From: an uncultured Nitrospira sp.
GTDB taxonomy: Bacteria > Nitrospirota > Nitrospiria > Nitrospirales > Nitrospiraceae
Assembly (NCBI GenBank): GCA_902500775.1
Contig: CABVRZ010000003.1
Coordinates: 88,622 to 152,621, forward strand
Reading direction: 5' to 3'
DNA: 64,000 nt
The position numbers were made by a program, and so were the translations under genes. Below are positions 1 to 8,973 of this stretch, piece after piece (position 1 is the first letter of the stretch; every line of letters begins with the position of its first letter). The notes beneath the pieces were generated by a model. It did not search any database and was not told the DNA's origin. It saw only the letters and a list, made by a program, of their open reading frames with translations.

Positions 1-231
1 AAGCAGCGCTCAAGTCTGAACACGATGTCGTCAACTCATTGAAGCAGAATGCTCAAGTGACTTCCAACCGAGCCGCCGAAGTGGAATCCTCTTTACAACA
101 GAAGGTGGCGATGCTGGAGCAGCAGGCGGCACGAATCCTGGAGTTGGAAGCAGCGCTCAAGTCTGAACACGATGTCGTCAACTCATTGAAGCAGAATGCT
201 CAGGTGACTTCCAACCGAGCCGCCGAATTAG
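1..231 (+). repeat. 147-bp tandem coding repeat
   Basis: Bases 1 to about 84 recur at 148 to about 231, an offset of exactly 147 bp (49 codons). Over roughly 80 bp I see a single mismatch (A/G at 56 versus 203) before the copies diverge. More copies may lie left of the window edge. The unit keeps both reading frame and heptad phase. Confidence 0.85.
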
Positions 232-650
232 AATCCTCCTTGAGCGCCGAACGCGAAGCTGCCGAACAACTGGTCCAGCAACTGTCCGAACTGGAAGGAG
301 TCTCGGTCAAACTAAAAGATGCGGAAGCGCGACTGGCGAATGACCAGCAGCGGATTGTGGAGCATCAACAGGCACGTGCGTCACTTGAAGCCGAGCTCTT
401 GACTGAGCGGAAAGGAGGAAGTGAAACGGCTCAACGTCTACAAGAATTGGAAAGAGCGGCTAAGAGAGTTCAGGAGCTGGAAGGAATGCTTGCGGCTGAA
501 AGTGAACGCAATGAGGTGCTGAGGCAACGGGTGCAAGAGTCAGAACAATCTGCTGAGAGCGCGACCAAGCGCTTTGAAGATCTGGTCAGAAAATTGGGGG
601 AGATCGCAGGGTTGGCGTCTCAACTTGGAAGCGGAAGGGGACAGTCGTAG
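1..650 (+). CDS. Coiled-coil protein, C-terminal part (runs in from left edge)
   Basis: The frame is open from base 3 and ends at TAG 648-650, so only the C-terminal ~215 residues are present; a TTG at 39 is not a credible start because the coding repeat continues upstream of it. The protein is almost entirely Ala, Glu, Gln, Leu, Arg and Ser with heptad spacing, which predicts a long coiled coil; no catalytic motif, membrane segment or Cys is seen. It contains a near-identical tandem repeat of 49 residues (seven heptads). It lies 55 bp upstream of a degenerate Hpt-like protein and then an HD-GYP protein, which suggests a signalling or polarity scaffold, but the specific function is unknown. 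Confidence 0.75.
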   Translation, partial: AALKSEHDVVNSLKQNAQVTSNRAAEVESSLQQKVAMLEQQAARILELEAALKSEHDVVNSLKQNAQVTSNRAAELESSLSAEREAAEQLVQQLSELEGVSVKLKDAEARLANDQQRIVEHQQARASLEAELLTERKGGSETAQRLQELERAAKRVQELEGMLAAESERNEVLRQRVQESEQSAESATKRFEDLVRKLGEIAGLASQLGSGRGQS

Positions 651-704
651 GCCGGATGACCGGCGCGCTTATGTGATTGGAGTTGTGCTGAAGGGTGGAC
701 GCGT

Positions 705-1643
705 ATGCCTGTTGAAGCGGAAGATGGGTTTCAAAAAGAGCTCGTTGAGCTTTTTGTGCAAGAGGCACATGAGTGGCTTCAGCAGATTCATGTTGCGCTC
801 GATGAACTGCAACAGGCACCAGAATCAAGCCGACACCGTTCGTTGGCTCAGGCGATCAAGGTTGGGATCACGAACCTTGGTGGGTCTGCAGCCACTGTTC
901 ATCTCACCGATGTCGAGCGTGCAAGTTTTTCCGCATTGCCGTTTATTGAAGCGGTGCAAGATCCGTCTGCCAGGATTTCGGCTGATGACTTCCTCGCTCT
1001 TTGTAAGCAGTTAGGACATATCCATGGAGCCTTGACTCGAGCGACAGGAGTGATGTTCCGCGAAGCGTCTCCGCAGCCTCCCGAAAATGGTCAACTAATG
1101 ACAATTCCGACGAAGCAGCTGTTGACCATACTGCATGAGCTTCAGATGAACTCCGGCCTATCCCAAACAGTTCCACGAAATCTTGTCCAGACTATCGTGG
1201 CGCAAGCCGAAGCACTTATTCAGTGTGGCACGGGACACTGCCAGGTAGCTTCAATCCAAGAGTTTCTCGATCGATCGGCTGAGGGAGACCAAGGGTTCCT
1301 CACACTCGTGCAGCAACAGGCGGTTCATCTGACTGCTGTTCTCCATGCACTCACATCGGGCCATACCGTGCCTGAGGCTTGTTCCACGGACCTGTTGATG
1401 GCCGTGGAGCGCGTCGCACAGTTGTGGTCAGCTGCCCAGCAAGTGAATGCCTCACAAGTCGTGACATTTTTTATGGGACTGCATAGTTTTCTCACGATAG
1501 TGTTACAACAACGTGTGGTTGTCTCGGCGCAGAGCGTGGCGGCCGTTCAGACGCGCCTCACTCAGTGCGTCCGGACGATCGAAGAATGGGTAGAGAGTGG
1601 GCGAGTAGAACGGTTAGCTATCCAAGGCGTGTTATTGCACTGA
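705..1643 (+). CDS. Degenerate Hpt-domain-like signalling protein
   Basis: 312 residues. The N-terminus (residues ~10-35, LVELFVQEAHEWLQQIHVAL) looks like the first helix of a histidine phosphotransfer domain. The region around residues 54-66 (VGITNLGGSAATV) aligns with the usual Hpt phospho-acceptor segment AAHTLKGSAATV, but the acceptor His is Thr56 and the following Lys is Gly. Phosphotransfer through this site therefore looks impossible. The remainder is helical with no family I can name. Degenerate Hpt modules occur in FimL- and ChpA-like proteins, so a docking or scaffold role is a reasonable inference. It sits between a coiled-coil gene and an HD-GYP gene on the same strand. Confidence 0.7.
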   Translation: MPVEAEDGFQKELVELFVQEAHEWLQQIHVALDELQQAPESSRHRSLAQAIKVGITNLGGSAATVHLTDVERASFSALPFIEAVQDPSARISADDFLALCKQLGHIHGALTRATGVMFREASPQPPENGQLMTIPTKQLLTILHELQMNSGLSQTVPRNLVQTIVAQAEALIQCGTGHCQVASIQEFLDRSAEGDQGFLTLVQQQAVHLTAVLHALTSGHTVPEACSTDLLMAVERVAQLWSAAQQVNASQVVTFFMGLHSFLTIVLQQRVVVSAQSVAAVQTRLTQCVRTIEEWVESGRVERLAIQGVLLH

Positions 1644-1873
1644 ATCAAAACTTCTGTGATCGCTCCGGCTCTGTCACATCGATAGCAATTGGTTTCCTCG
1701 TGAGTCAGTCAGGAACCAGCTCTTGATCCAGAAGAGCGTTACAATCTGCTATGTGGGCGTCGATGTTCTCAATGTACTCATGTGTCAAACTCTCAAGGTT
1801 GCAGTCATACGGCGAAGCCCCAACGGTCCCAGCAGCGGTGTCATAGCGGATTTGTGTGTCGAAAGGAATATTC

Positions 1874-2908
1874 ATGTTCCTGACGGGTGGTGTCGTGAAG
1901 ACGTGGTACGAGAGGGCCATTCAGACATTGGACGAATCGGCGGTAGCCGTCAAGGCCCAGCGTGCTATTCCGATGCGAAGGCTCGAAGCGCTTGCATTGG
2001 ATATAGTTGCGTCATTGCAGGAGACCGATGAGCTTGTGGTTGAAGCGTTGTCTGGACCTCCAGGGTCTCCACTCCTTACCAACTTAGTGAACGTTGCGAT
2101 CCTGGGTTCCCGAGTTGGAATTGGGTTGGGGTACTATGGAGAAGAACTGCAACGACTTGCTTTGGCTGGACTTGTTCATGATATTGGGTTATTCGCCGTG
2201 CCTACACAGGTGCTGACCAAAGCTGGGCGGTTAACTCCAGAGGAACGGACGTTGATCGAACAACATCCGGAGCGCGGGGCGGAGATTATGCTTACGTGCG
2301 ACTCAGCCTTTCATTGGCTGGCGCCACTGACATGCCAGGCGCATGAACGATGGAATGGACAGGGGTATCCCCGTCGCCTCCAAGGAAGACAGATTCATGA
2401 GATGGCCCAGATTTGTGGACTGGTTGACGTGTTTGATGCATTGGTGAGTGAGCGACCGTATCGTACCAGGCTGTTTCCGCATGAAGCCATGAAAGAACTC
2501 CTTGTGACTGAGCGGGCGACCTTTCCTCGGGAGATTCTCAAGGCGCTGGTCGAGCAGTTGTCGGTGTATCCGCTAGGGACCACAGTTCGGCTGACTACTG
2601 AGGAGGTGGGAGTGGTGGTGAAGATCAATACCCGCTATCCTCTTCGTCCAGTCGTCAAGGTGATAGGCTCAGAGCAAGGAAGGGAACCTCGTGAGCTAGA
2701 TTTGAGCCTCACTCCGTTGATCGCAGTCGTTGAGACGATAAAGCCGCCTGCTGCGGGACAGGTTGAACTGAGAAAGATGTTAAGGAGGCCGCCTCTGTCT
2801 TCTACAACGACGCAGGTTTCGGATCAGTTCACATCGCTTCTTGAGAGTCTTGATGCCATCGCATCCACTCTTCAAGAGGTAATTGACGTCAAAAAGCGTC
2901 ACTCTTGA
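1874..2908 (+). CDS. HD-GYP domain protein, divergent metal site
   Basis: 344 residues. The HD-GYP signature is clear: HDIG (~102), a following EQHPERG His, then AHERWNGQGYP and DVFDALVSERPYR. HD-GYP proteins normally degrade cyclic di-GMP with a two- or three-iron centre. Here the first histidine position of the domain reads NLVNVA instead of HxxRVA, and the first His of the usual HHER pair is Ala, so two expected metal ligands are missing and activity may be reduced or lost. I chose ATG 1874 because AAGGA lies 6 nt upstream; a GTG at 1856 is in frame, and a TAG at 1844 blocks anything earlier. The C-terminal ~110 residues have no recognisable domain. Confidence 0.8.
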   Translation: MFLTGGVVKTWYERAIQTLDESAVAVKAQRAIPMRRLEALALDIVASLQETDELVVEALSGPPGSPLLTNLVNVAILGSRVGIGLGYYGEELQRLALAGLVHDIGLFAVPTQVLTKAGRLTPEERTLIEQHPERGAEIMLTCDSAFHWLAPLTCQAHERWNGQGYPRRLQGRQIHEMAQICGLVDVFDALVSERPYRTRLFPHEAMKELLVTERATFPREILKALVEQLSVYPLGTTVRLTTEEVGVVVKINTRYPLRPVVKVIGSEQGREPRELDLSLTPLIAVVETIKPPAAGQVELRKMLRRPPLSSTTTQVSDQFTSLLESLDAIASTLQEVIDVKKRHS

Positions 2909-3263
2909 TCACGTAGCAGTCAGCAACTTTTCCACCTGTGGTGAGTTCGTTCTCTGTTCGAAACCCGTTCTCTCAAGCCTGTCCCTTTCGTCCTGCCTAC
3001 GTCAACCCGTATGTCATGGGTCGTCTGTCGCAGTACCCAGCTAAGAGTGGGGCTGTATATTCTGGATCAGAGGATGGATGGGACAAATGATCAAGAATAT
3101 CGATGATATAGAGTGCGCACACCGTGGTATCTGACACACTTGGGAGGAGTGCGGGAAGACGGTCTTTGCAGAGGATCACTTCTCCCACTTTATCTGGGAA
3201 GCACAAGGTCGTTATAATGCTCTTCCATTGTCAGGTTAGCGTGTGAACTAGAAGGGGAGTCGC
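2909..3263. other. Intergenic region without recognised features
   Basis: About 355 bp between the HD-GYP gene and the next membrane protein gene. I see no convincing ORF, tRNA or strong hairpin. A 69-codon minus-strand frame (3206-2997) lacks similarity to anything I recognise. Confidence 0.4.
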
Positions 3264-3794
3264 GTGCCAAAACTCATTACCGTTCATCACCCACAGCAAA
3301 CCATGCAGCAAGCGCTCGAATACGTGAAGACGTATATTCTATTTCCGTCCGGTTTTCTCGGTCTGGTCTGTTTAGTCGGGAGTGTTGGGGGGCTGGGATA
3401 CCAGTTGCTCGGAACCGACAGCTATACGTGGGATACCTTTTATCAGAGTTCAGGCTTATTCCTGTCTGGGATCGGGCTTGGGGCCGCACAGACTCTGTAT
3501 CAGCGGTATTTGCTTCGTGAGTTCCCTGAGGTTCTGGCTGCGCGGATGCGAGACGGGTTTAACAGACAGAAGGGGAAGCTCAAGAAACAAGCTTCCGCAC
3601 CGGACATCGAACATGCAGGACGCCAACTGATTCCTCTCGTGTACAGTATCGGTATCCTGTTGCTGGTGGGAAGTGCCATTGCCGCTTTCTCCTACGGCCG
3701 TGTGCACATGATTCCTGCCCTTCTGATGCCTTGGGCAGGATTCTATTGGGCGAAGATGTTCCTCTGGAGGCGGGTGATCACCGTCGCGAAGTGA
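3264..3794 (+). CDS. Small inner-membrane protein, unknown function
   Basis: 176 residues from GTG 3264, which has GGGGAG 5 nt upstream. Hydrophobic stretches at about residues 27-47, 58-76, 127-145 and 150-165 predict four membrane helices. The linker at ~85-120 is basic and helical (ARMRDGFNRQKGKLKKQ) and probably cytoplasmic. I do not recognise a family. The gene converges on lpxD: the two stops are 14 bp apart. The function cannot be inferred from context. Confidence 0.65.
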   Translation: MPKLITVHHPQQTMQQALEYVKTYILFPSGFLGLVCLVGSVGGLGYQLLGTDSYTWDTFYQSSGLFLSGIGLGAAQTLYQRYLLREFPEVLAARMRDGFNRQKGKLKKQASAPDIEHAGRQLIPLVYSIGILLLVGSAIAAFSYGRVHMIPALLMPWAGFYWAKMFLWRRVITVAK

Positions 3795-3808
3795 TGGTGG
3801 ACAGATCG

Positions 3809-4900
3809 TCACGAGCGTCGTTTTTTGGATCCTGACGTTCGTCGTGGCGGCGTCTGAGTTTGGTGTTCTAGAGCTGCGACACGCTGTTCAAGGCTACGCA
3901 CGAGCTCACGTGTCTCAGGAAGATGAAAGATCCCGCCCTGAATCCGCAAAGCCTTTTCTCGCGGCATAGCGGGTATGCCACCGACGATTTGATTTGACTC
4001 AATGCTACGATTGACGCCAGATTTTGCCGCGATCATCACCTGGTCGCCGATCGTGAGGTGATCAGCCAGCCCAGCCTGACCGCCAATCATGACGTGTCGA
4101 CCGATGGTCGTACTCCCGGCAATGCCCACTTGGGCAACAAGAATGCAGTGCTCTCCTACCGTGACATTGTGGGCAACTTGGACGAGATTATCTACTTTCG
4201 TACCCTGCTTGATGACAGTGTGGCCGAATGTGGCACGGTCGATCGTCACATTCGCACCGAGTTCCACATCGTCTTGAATCACAACGCCGCCGAGTTGAGG
4301 AATCTTATGGTGCCGGCCTTGATGCTGGACATAGCCGAACCCATCTGCTCCGATGACCGTGCCGCCATGGACGATCACGCGAGCGCCAAGGGAACAGCCT
4401 TCGCGGACCACGACGTTGGGGTACAGAATGCAATCATCCCCGATTGTGGTGCCTGATCCGACAAAGACGCCAGGGTACAGGGTCACGCGATCTCCGATCG
4501 TTACGCGGTCGCCGAGCGTCACAAATGGCCAGATGGATGGATCGGAGCCTATTCGGACATCTGCCCCCTGAGTGACCTGTTCTGCAATCCCTCTGGGAGG
4601 CGGGGTTTGCACAAAAAATCTCTGGGCGACACGTGCGAATGCCAACATGGGATTGTCAACGACGATTTGAGGAATGGCCAGATCTGGCTGATGCCGATGG
4701 ATCAGTAGTGCCGCGACCTGGGTGGTTGCTGCGGTCTTGACCATCTTGTCATTGGTAACGAAGGACAGGGCGCAGGAGTTCGCCTGGCCGAGGCTTGTCA
4801 GCGCCGAGACCGGTGTCTGGAGATCACCGTGAACAGTACCTCCAACGACGTCATGGATTTGGGCGAGCGTGATTGGTGTGGGGAGTTGAGGCTTACTCAT
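3809..4900 (-). CDS. lpxD: UDP-3-O-(3-hydroxyacyl)glucosamine N-acyltransferase
   Basis: 363 residues, the usual LpxD length. LpxD transfers a 3-hydroxyacyl chain from ACP to UDP-3-O-acyl-glucosamine, the third step of lipid A synthesis in the cytoplasm. The N-terminal uridine-binding domain (~1-100) is followed by left-handed beta-helix hexapeptide repeats (for example RIGSDP, TIGDRV, SLGARV). The catalytic His sits in [15 protein letters not shown]. The ATG at 4900 overlaps the stop of the upstream ACP gene by 4 bp (ATGA), so the two are probably translationally coupled. This pairs an acyl donor carrier directly with the acyltransferase. The C-terminus is a basic tail ending [11 protein letters not shown]. 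Confidence 0.95.
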   Translation of the reverse strand: MSKPQLPTPITLAQIHDVVGGTVHGDLQTPVSALTSLGQANSCALSFVTNDKMVKTAATTQVAALLIHRHQPDLAIPQIVVDNPMLAFARVAQRFFVQTPPPRGIAEQVTQGADVRIGSDPSIWPFVTLGDRVTIGDRVTLYPGVFVGSGTTIGDDCILYPNVVVREGCSLGARVIVHGGTVIGADGFGYVQHQGRHHKIPQLGGVVIQDDVELGANVTIDRATFGHTVIKQGTKVDNLVQVAHNVTVGEHCILVAQVGIAGSTTIGRHVMIGGQAGLADHLTIGDQVMIAAKSGVNRSIESNQIVGGIPAMPREKALRIQGGIFHLPETRELVRSLEQRVAALEHQTQTPPRRTSGSKKRRS

Positions 4901-5364
4901 CGTGTCGCACCCTTCTTCTTGGTCTTCGCGGTTGCCGTTGCGGCCGCTGTAGGTTTTTTGGAGGAGCGCGATGTGGATTTCGCCGGAGAGGATTTTGACG
5001 ACACTCGCTTCTTTGAAGCGGAGTGTGATGCGCTCGCCTTCTTCGAGACGGACTTCTTCGAGGTTCCCTTGGAGGGGGCTGCGGCCGTCTTCGGTGATCC
5101 CGATTGGGTAGGTTCAGTAAGTCGTTGTTGGACGTAGGCGGCAACGGATCCGACGGTGCTGAGCCCTGGAAGGTCCTGGTCCGGAATTTGAAGCTTAAAG
5201 CGCTCTTCGATCTCGAACAATAACTCGATGACGGCGACCGAGTCGAGCCCCAGATCATCTCGAAGGTGGTGGTTCTCCGTGATGGACGCAGGGTCCCTCT
5301 TGAGGTAAGTGGCCAAGGCATGCACGATGTTTTTGGTGATCGCAGGGTCGATCCGTTCAGTCAT
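4897..5364 (-). CDS. Acyl carrier protein with basic histone-like tail
   Basis: 155 residues from ATG 5364, which has AAGGAG about 9 nt upstream; an in-frame extension to 5439 lacks such a site. Residues ~1-80 are an acyl carrier domain with the 4'-phosphopantetheine serine in [20 protein letters not shown]. The remaining ~75 residues are low-complexity Lys/Ser/Ala/Thr ([18 protein letters not shown] and similar), resembling histone H1 or AlgP-type tails. ACPs are normally about 78 residues and acidic, so this tail is unusual. The gene lies between fabF and lpxD on the same strand and overlaps lpxD by 4 bp, so it probably supplies acyl chains for lipid A. The tail might bind membrane, nucleic acid or a partner protein; that is speculation. 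Confidence 0.85.
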   Translation of the reverse strand: MTERIDPAITKNIVHALATYLKRDPASITENHHLRDDLGLDSVAVIELLFEIEERFKLQIPDQDLPGLSTVGSVAAYVQQRLTEPTQSGSPKTAAAPSKGTSKKSVSKKASASHSASKKRVSSKSSPAKSTSRSSKKPTAAATATAKTKKKGATR

Positions 5365-5450
5365 TATGAATACTCCTTCACTAGTGGAATGAGGCCCTTC
5401 GCAGCAACGCCTGCGACGTGGCGCCTCATGATCAGTCAATCATTCATTGC

Positions 5451-6707
5451 TTACGCTACAAATTTCTTGAAGACCACGGTGGCATTGTTGCTGCCGAATC
5501 CGAAAGCATTTAAGAGGGCATACCGAATCTTTCGTTCTTGAACTGCTCGACGAATGCCGTCCAATCGACAATCCTGGTCAGGCTCCTCGTAGTTCGCGGT
5601 TGGATGAATCTGCCCGGTATGAATTGACAATGTGGTGGCAACGGCTCCAATAGCGCCGGCTGCACCAAGCGTATGGCCAACGAGCGATTTGGTGGCGCTG
5701 ATGGCGATCTTGTCTGCTCGATTCTTGAACAGGTTTCGAATAGCCTTGGTCTCGACGGCATCTCCGATCGTTGTGGATGTGGCATGGGCATTGATGTAGT
5801 CGACCTGATCAGCGCTGATCCCGGCTGACTCCAGTCCGATTTTCATCGTCATGCTGATTTCCTGCCCATCCTCCTGAGGAATCACCATGTGGTAGGCTTC
5901 GCTTGTGGCCGCATATCCAGCGATTTCGGCATATATTCTGGCCTTCCGTTTCTTGGCATGCGCCAAGGATTCCACGATGAGCGCGGCTGCTCCTTCACCC
6001 ATGACGAAGCCGTCTCGACGTCGGTCGAAGGGGCGAGACGCACGTTCAGGGGCATCATTAAACTCACTGGATAGGGCGCGTAAGGAGCAGAATCCCGCAA
6101 AGACCAGCGGGGTAATGCTGGCATCAGCACCAGCGGCAATGACGACATCGGCCTGACCGGTGCGAATGCAGTGGAGCGCCTGGCCGAGGGCATGGGCACT
6201 GGACGAACAGGCCGTCGAGATGGTGAGGTTGGGACCTTTCGCGCCATGCGCCATGGCAACAATTCCCGAAGCGGAATTCAGCGTAATGGTCGGAATAAAA
6301 TTTGGATGGACGCGGTGGGGGCGTTGCGTTTTAAAGAGCTGCGTAATCTCACGTTCACCCATGACCATCCCGCCCATGCCGGCCCCGACGATGACTCCCA
6401 CGCGGTGCGGACGTTCCTTGGCCATATTGAGATCCGCATCGGCCAGCGCTTCCTTCGCGGCGACCAACGCAAACTGCGCATAGCGATCGACGCGATTGGC
6501 TTGGGTGGCGGTCAGGTATTGTTCCGGTGAGAAATTATGGACCTGGCCGGCGACCCGAGAACGGTAGTCTGACATGGGAGCCCAGCCTAAGGAGGGAATA
6601 GCCGTCACCCCCGATCGACCCGTGAGGGCCGACTTCCAGAATTCGCTGACACCGATTCCGATCGGAGATATCACCCCAAGACCTGTGATCACAACACGTG
6701 AGGCCAT
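5451..6707 (-). CDS. fabF: Beta-ketoacyl-ACP synthase II (FabF-type)
   Basis: 418 residues, standard KAS II length. It condenses malonyl-ACP with acyl-ACP in fatty acid elongation. The catalytic triad is visible: Cys in STACSSSAHALGQ, His in NAHATSTTIGD and His in KSLVGHTLGAAGAIG. The start is supported by AAGGAGGGAG just upstream of ATG 6707. It is followed 86 bp later by an ACP gene and then lpxD, and preceded by lptG and lptF, all on the minus strand. This may be a KAS dedicated to lipid A acyl chains rather than the housekeeping enzyme, but the sequence alone cannot decide that. Confidence 0.93.
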   Translation of the reverse strand: MASRVVITGLGVISPIGIGVSEFWKSALTGRSGVTAIPSLGWAPMSDYRSRVAGQVHNFSPEQYLTATQANRVDRYAQFALVAAKEALADADLNMAKERPHRVGVIVGAGMGGMVMGEREITQLFKTQRPHRVHPNFIPTITLNSASGIVAMAHGAKGPNLTISTACSSSAHALGQALHCIRTGQADVVIAAGADASITPLVFAGFCSLRALSSEFNDAPERASRPFDRRRDGFVMGEGAAALIVESLAHAKKRKARIYAEIAGYAATSEAYHMVIPQEDGQEISMTMKIGLESAGISADQVDYINAHATSTTIGDAVETKAIRNLFKNRADKIAISATKSLVGHTLGAAGAIGAVATTLSIHTGQIHPTANYEEPDQDCRLDGIRRAVQERKIRYALLNAFGFGSNNATVVFKKFVA

Positions 6708-6785
6708 GCTGCTCCCTCCTTATAGTGGCGCCACGGCGCCTTTCTTACCGGAAGACCGGTAGACAGTCAACAAAGAAACGGATGT

Positions 6786-7877
6786 CTAATGGCGAACTTT
6801 TAGCAACAAATACAGACCGAAGCTCAAGAACAGGGCATTTGCCATCCAACCGGCTAAGATGGGTGCCAGAACGCCTCCTCGTCCAAGTGCGATGGCGATG
6901 GAATGTGTGGTCCAATAGCAAAATCCCACAATAAAAGCTTGTCCGATTCCAACCGTCATGCTGCCTCCGCGGATACCGCTCCGTCGTAGACTCAATGCAA
7001 TTCCGACGAGGACCATCACAATCGTAACTAGGGGCGACGCCATGCGGCTGTAGTAGTCCGTGAGCAGGCGGGAAAACGTGAAGCCCTCCTGGCGAAAGCG
7101 TTCAAGGTAGTTCTGAATTTCCCTAAAGGTCATTGTTTCTGAGTTCCCCACGAGTGAACTGGAGAAATCATCTGGAATCAATGGAATACTGATGGCCTGT
7201 TCCGAGAACTGAGTGAGCTCCACGGTCTCATTTGAGTGAAATCGGCGATGTCGGCCGTTTTGAAGGACCCAACCGTCTGTGATATAGCGGGCCTCCTCCG
7301 CCTCCGTAATCCGGTCGAGTTGGAACGGTGGACGGAAATAAAAAATGCGTATCCCTCGCAGGGTCCTGCCTTCAGCATCAATTTCAGCAACCTTCATAAG
7401 GCTATTCGCGCTGATTCGTGCCCACGGTTGAACGGCTTTGACGGTGACCGGTGCCGGTTTTTGCTCGATCTGGATTGCGCGGACCTCCTCAGCCTTTTCA
7501 GAGGCTAGCGGGATGATCGTAGAGCTGAAGCTGAAGAGGATGAGTGACACGCCACCAGCGAACAGAAGAAAGGGAGAGGACATCCAGAACAGGCTCATTC
7601 CACAGCTTCGCATGGCTGTGATTTCGTTGCTGCGTGAGAGAAGACCGATGGTCATGAGGGTGGCGACGAGAACGGCAAATGGAGCGACCTGGAAGGAAAT
7701 CAAGGGGATCTTCAGTGCGAAATATAAGAGAATGGGTAGGATGCCAGATTCATAGCGAAGGAAGCGACGAACTTTTTCAAAAAAATCGATGACCAAATAG
7801 ATCGTCACCAAGCCGGAAAAACACATCCCGAAAATTTTTGCATACTCGCGAAGAATATAGCGGAACAGAATCGTCAT
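6786..7877 (-). CDS. lptG: LPS export permease LptG
   Basis: 363 residues of the YjgP/YjgQ family. LptG pairs with LptF and the LptB ATPase to extract LPS from the inner membrane. Three N-terminal membrane helices (~10-30, 55-80, 98-120) carry the family segment LSRSNEITAMRSCGMS. A periplasmic beta-jellyroll domain spans ~130-260, and three C-terminal helices follow from ~275 (ASPLVTIVMVLVGIALSLRR). The start lies 4 bp after the lptF stop, so the two are one operon. I call it LptG rather than LptF from gene order and the N-terminal sequence; the paralogues are similar. Confidence 0.9.
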   Translation of the reverse strand: MTILFRYILREYAKIFGMCFSGLVTIYLVIDFFEKVRRFLRYESGILPILLYFALKIPLISFQVAPFAVLVATLMTIGLLSRSNEITAMRSCGMSLFWMSSPFLLFAGGVSLILFSFSSTIIPLASEKAEEVRAIQIEQKPAPVTVKAVQPWARISANSLMKVAEIDAEGRTLRGIRIFYFRPPFQLDRITEAEEARYITDGWVLQNGRHRRFHSNETVELTQFSEQAISIPLIPDDFSSSLVGNSETMTFREIQNYLERFRQEGFTFSRLLTDYYSRMASPLVTIVMVLVGIALSLRRSGIRGGSMTVGIGQAFIVGFCYWTTHSIAIALGRGGVLAPILAGWMANALFLSFGLYLLLKVRH

Positions 7878-7881
7878 CGTG

Positions 7882-8973
7882 CTACTGCCGGCTCATCCGG
7901 TAGAAGAGACCAAGGGTGATGATCATGAAAATGACGTTAGGGAGCCAAGCGCCCCAGAATGGGTGAAGAATGAGGGCCGTCACTAAAAAATCACACCCAA
8001 TATTCAGAATGTAGAAAGCAATGATGATGCCAACACCAACGGCGAAACCACCGACACGACCGGACCGTTTCGATACAATCCCGATCGGCACACCAAGCAG
8101 GCAAAAGATGAGGGAGGCCGTTGGGAAGGCCAGGTCTTTATAATATTCCATCATACGGCGAAGTGCAGTGGCATCTTGGCCTCCGGTTTCAGTAAGGCGC
8201 GCCGTGATTTGTTCGTACGAGGGGCGTTCTTCAGTCGCAGCATAACTACTGAGGTTTAAGTTGATCTTAATATCGTAGTTGGCAAACGCAATCTGTTGAG
8301 ACTGATCAGTCTGAGTCGGACGACTGTGAATCATGCCGTTCTCTAACTGCAGGGCGACATGGTCATGCGCCGCATCCATAAAGATTCGATAGTGTTCCGC
8401 CACAATGACGCGTGGTTCATTCGGAAGGCGCTCATCGGAGATGAAGATACCAGGAGCCGGGTGATCCTGGTCACCTTCCGGAACATAAATCATCATGTTG
8501 GGAATCGGCTCGTTGAAGGTGCCACGTTCCAATGCGAGCGCGAGCTGGTCCTTCAAGAGGTTAAGCGCCACCTTCTTGAGATTGAGCGAACTCCATGGCT
8601 GTCCCCATTGAGACAAGACCAACGTCAAGGTAAAGACGCAGATGGAAAACAAGAGCACTGGTTGCGAGAGGCGAACAAGGCTGAGTCCGGCCGCACGCAT
8701 GGCGACAAGTTCTTTGTCAAAGGACAACCGACCAAAGGCCGTGACCGAGGCGATCAGCCCAGCTATGGGAAGCGTAAGCACGAGCCCTGAAGGAAGCAAC
8801 ATGGCAATCACTTTGAGGACGGCCCAGATCCCGACCCCTTTGGAGACCAGTAATTCGACGAGACGCAAGAGTTCTCGGGTCAGCATGACAAAACAGAGGG
8901 CACCAAGGCTGAGGCCGAACGGAGACAGGAGTTCCGTGAAGATATAGCGATCGAGTAGTGTGCGTAAGATCAC
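7882..8973 (-). CDS. lptF: LPS export permease LptF
   Basis: 363 residues, YjgP/YjgQ family, partner of LptG in the LptB2FG transporter. The N-terminus MILRTLLDRYIFTELLSPF is typical of LptF. Then come the cytoplasmic coupling segment RLSFDKELVAMRAAGLS, a periplasmic domain (~130-260), and C-terminal membrane helices with the conserved PTASLIFCLLGVPIGI segment. It is the first gene of the minus-strand envelope cluster lptF-lptG-fabF-acp-lpxD. The 297 bp up to the divergent cold-shock gene must hold its promoter; I could not assign it with confidence. Confidence 0.9.
   Translation of the reverse strand: MILRTLLDRYIFTELLSPFGLSLGALCFVMLTRELLRLVELLVSKGVGIWAVLKVIAMLLPSGLVLTLPIAGLIASVTAFGRLSFDKELVAMRAAGLSLVRLSQPVLLFSICVFTLTLVLSQWGQPWSSLNLKKVALNLLKDQLALALERGTFNEPIPNMMIYVPEGDQDHPAPGIFISDERLPNEPRVIVAEHYRIFMDAAHDHVALQLENGMIHSRPTQTDQSQQIAFANYDIKINLNLSSYAATEERPSYEQITARLTETGGQDATALRRMMEYYKDLAFPTASLIFCLLGVPIGIVSKRSGRVGGFAVGVGIIIAFYILNIGCDFLVTALILHPFWGAWLPNVIFMIITLGLFYRMSRQ

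Noticed and set aside
574-1014. Alternative frame overlapping the Hpt-like gene
   Set aside because: It conflicts with the frame that has Hpt-like motifs and lacks any domain of its own.
2997-3206. Minus-strand 69-codon frame in the gap after the HD-GYP gene
   Set aside because: No ribosome site and no similarity that I recognise.
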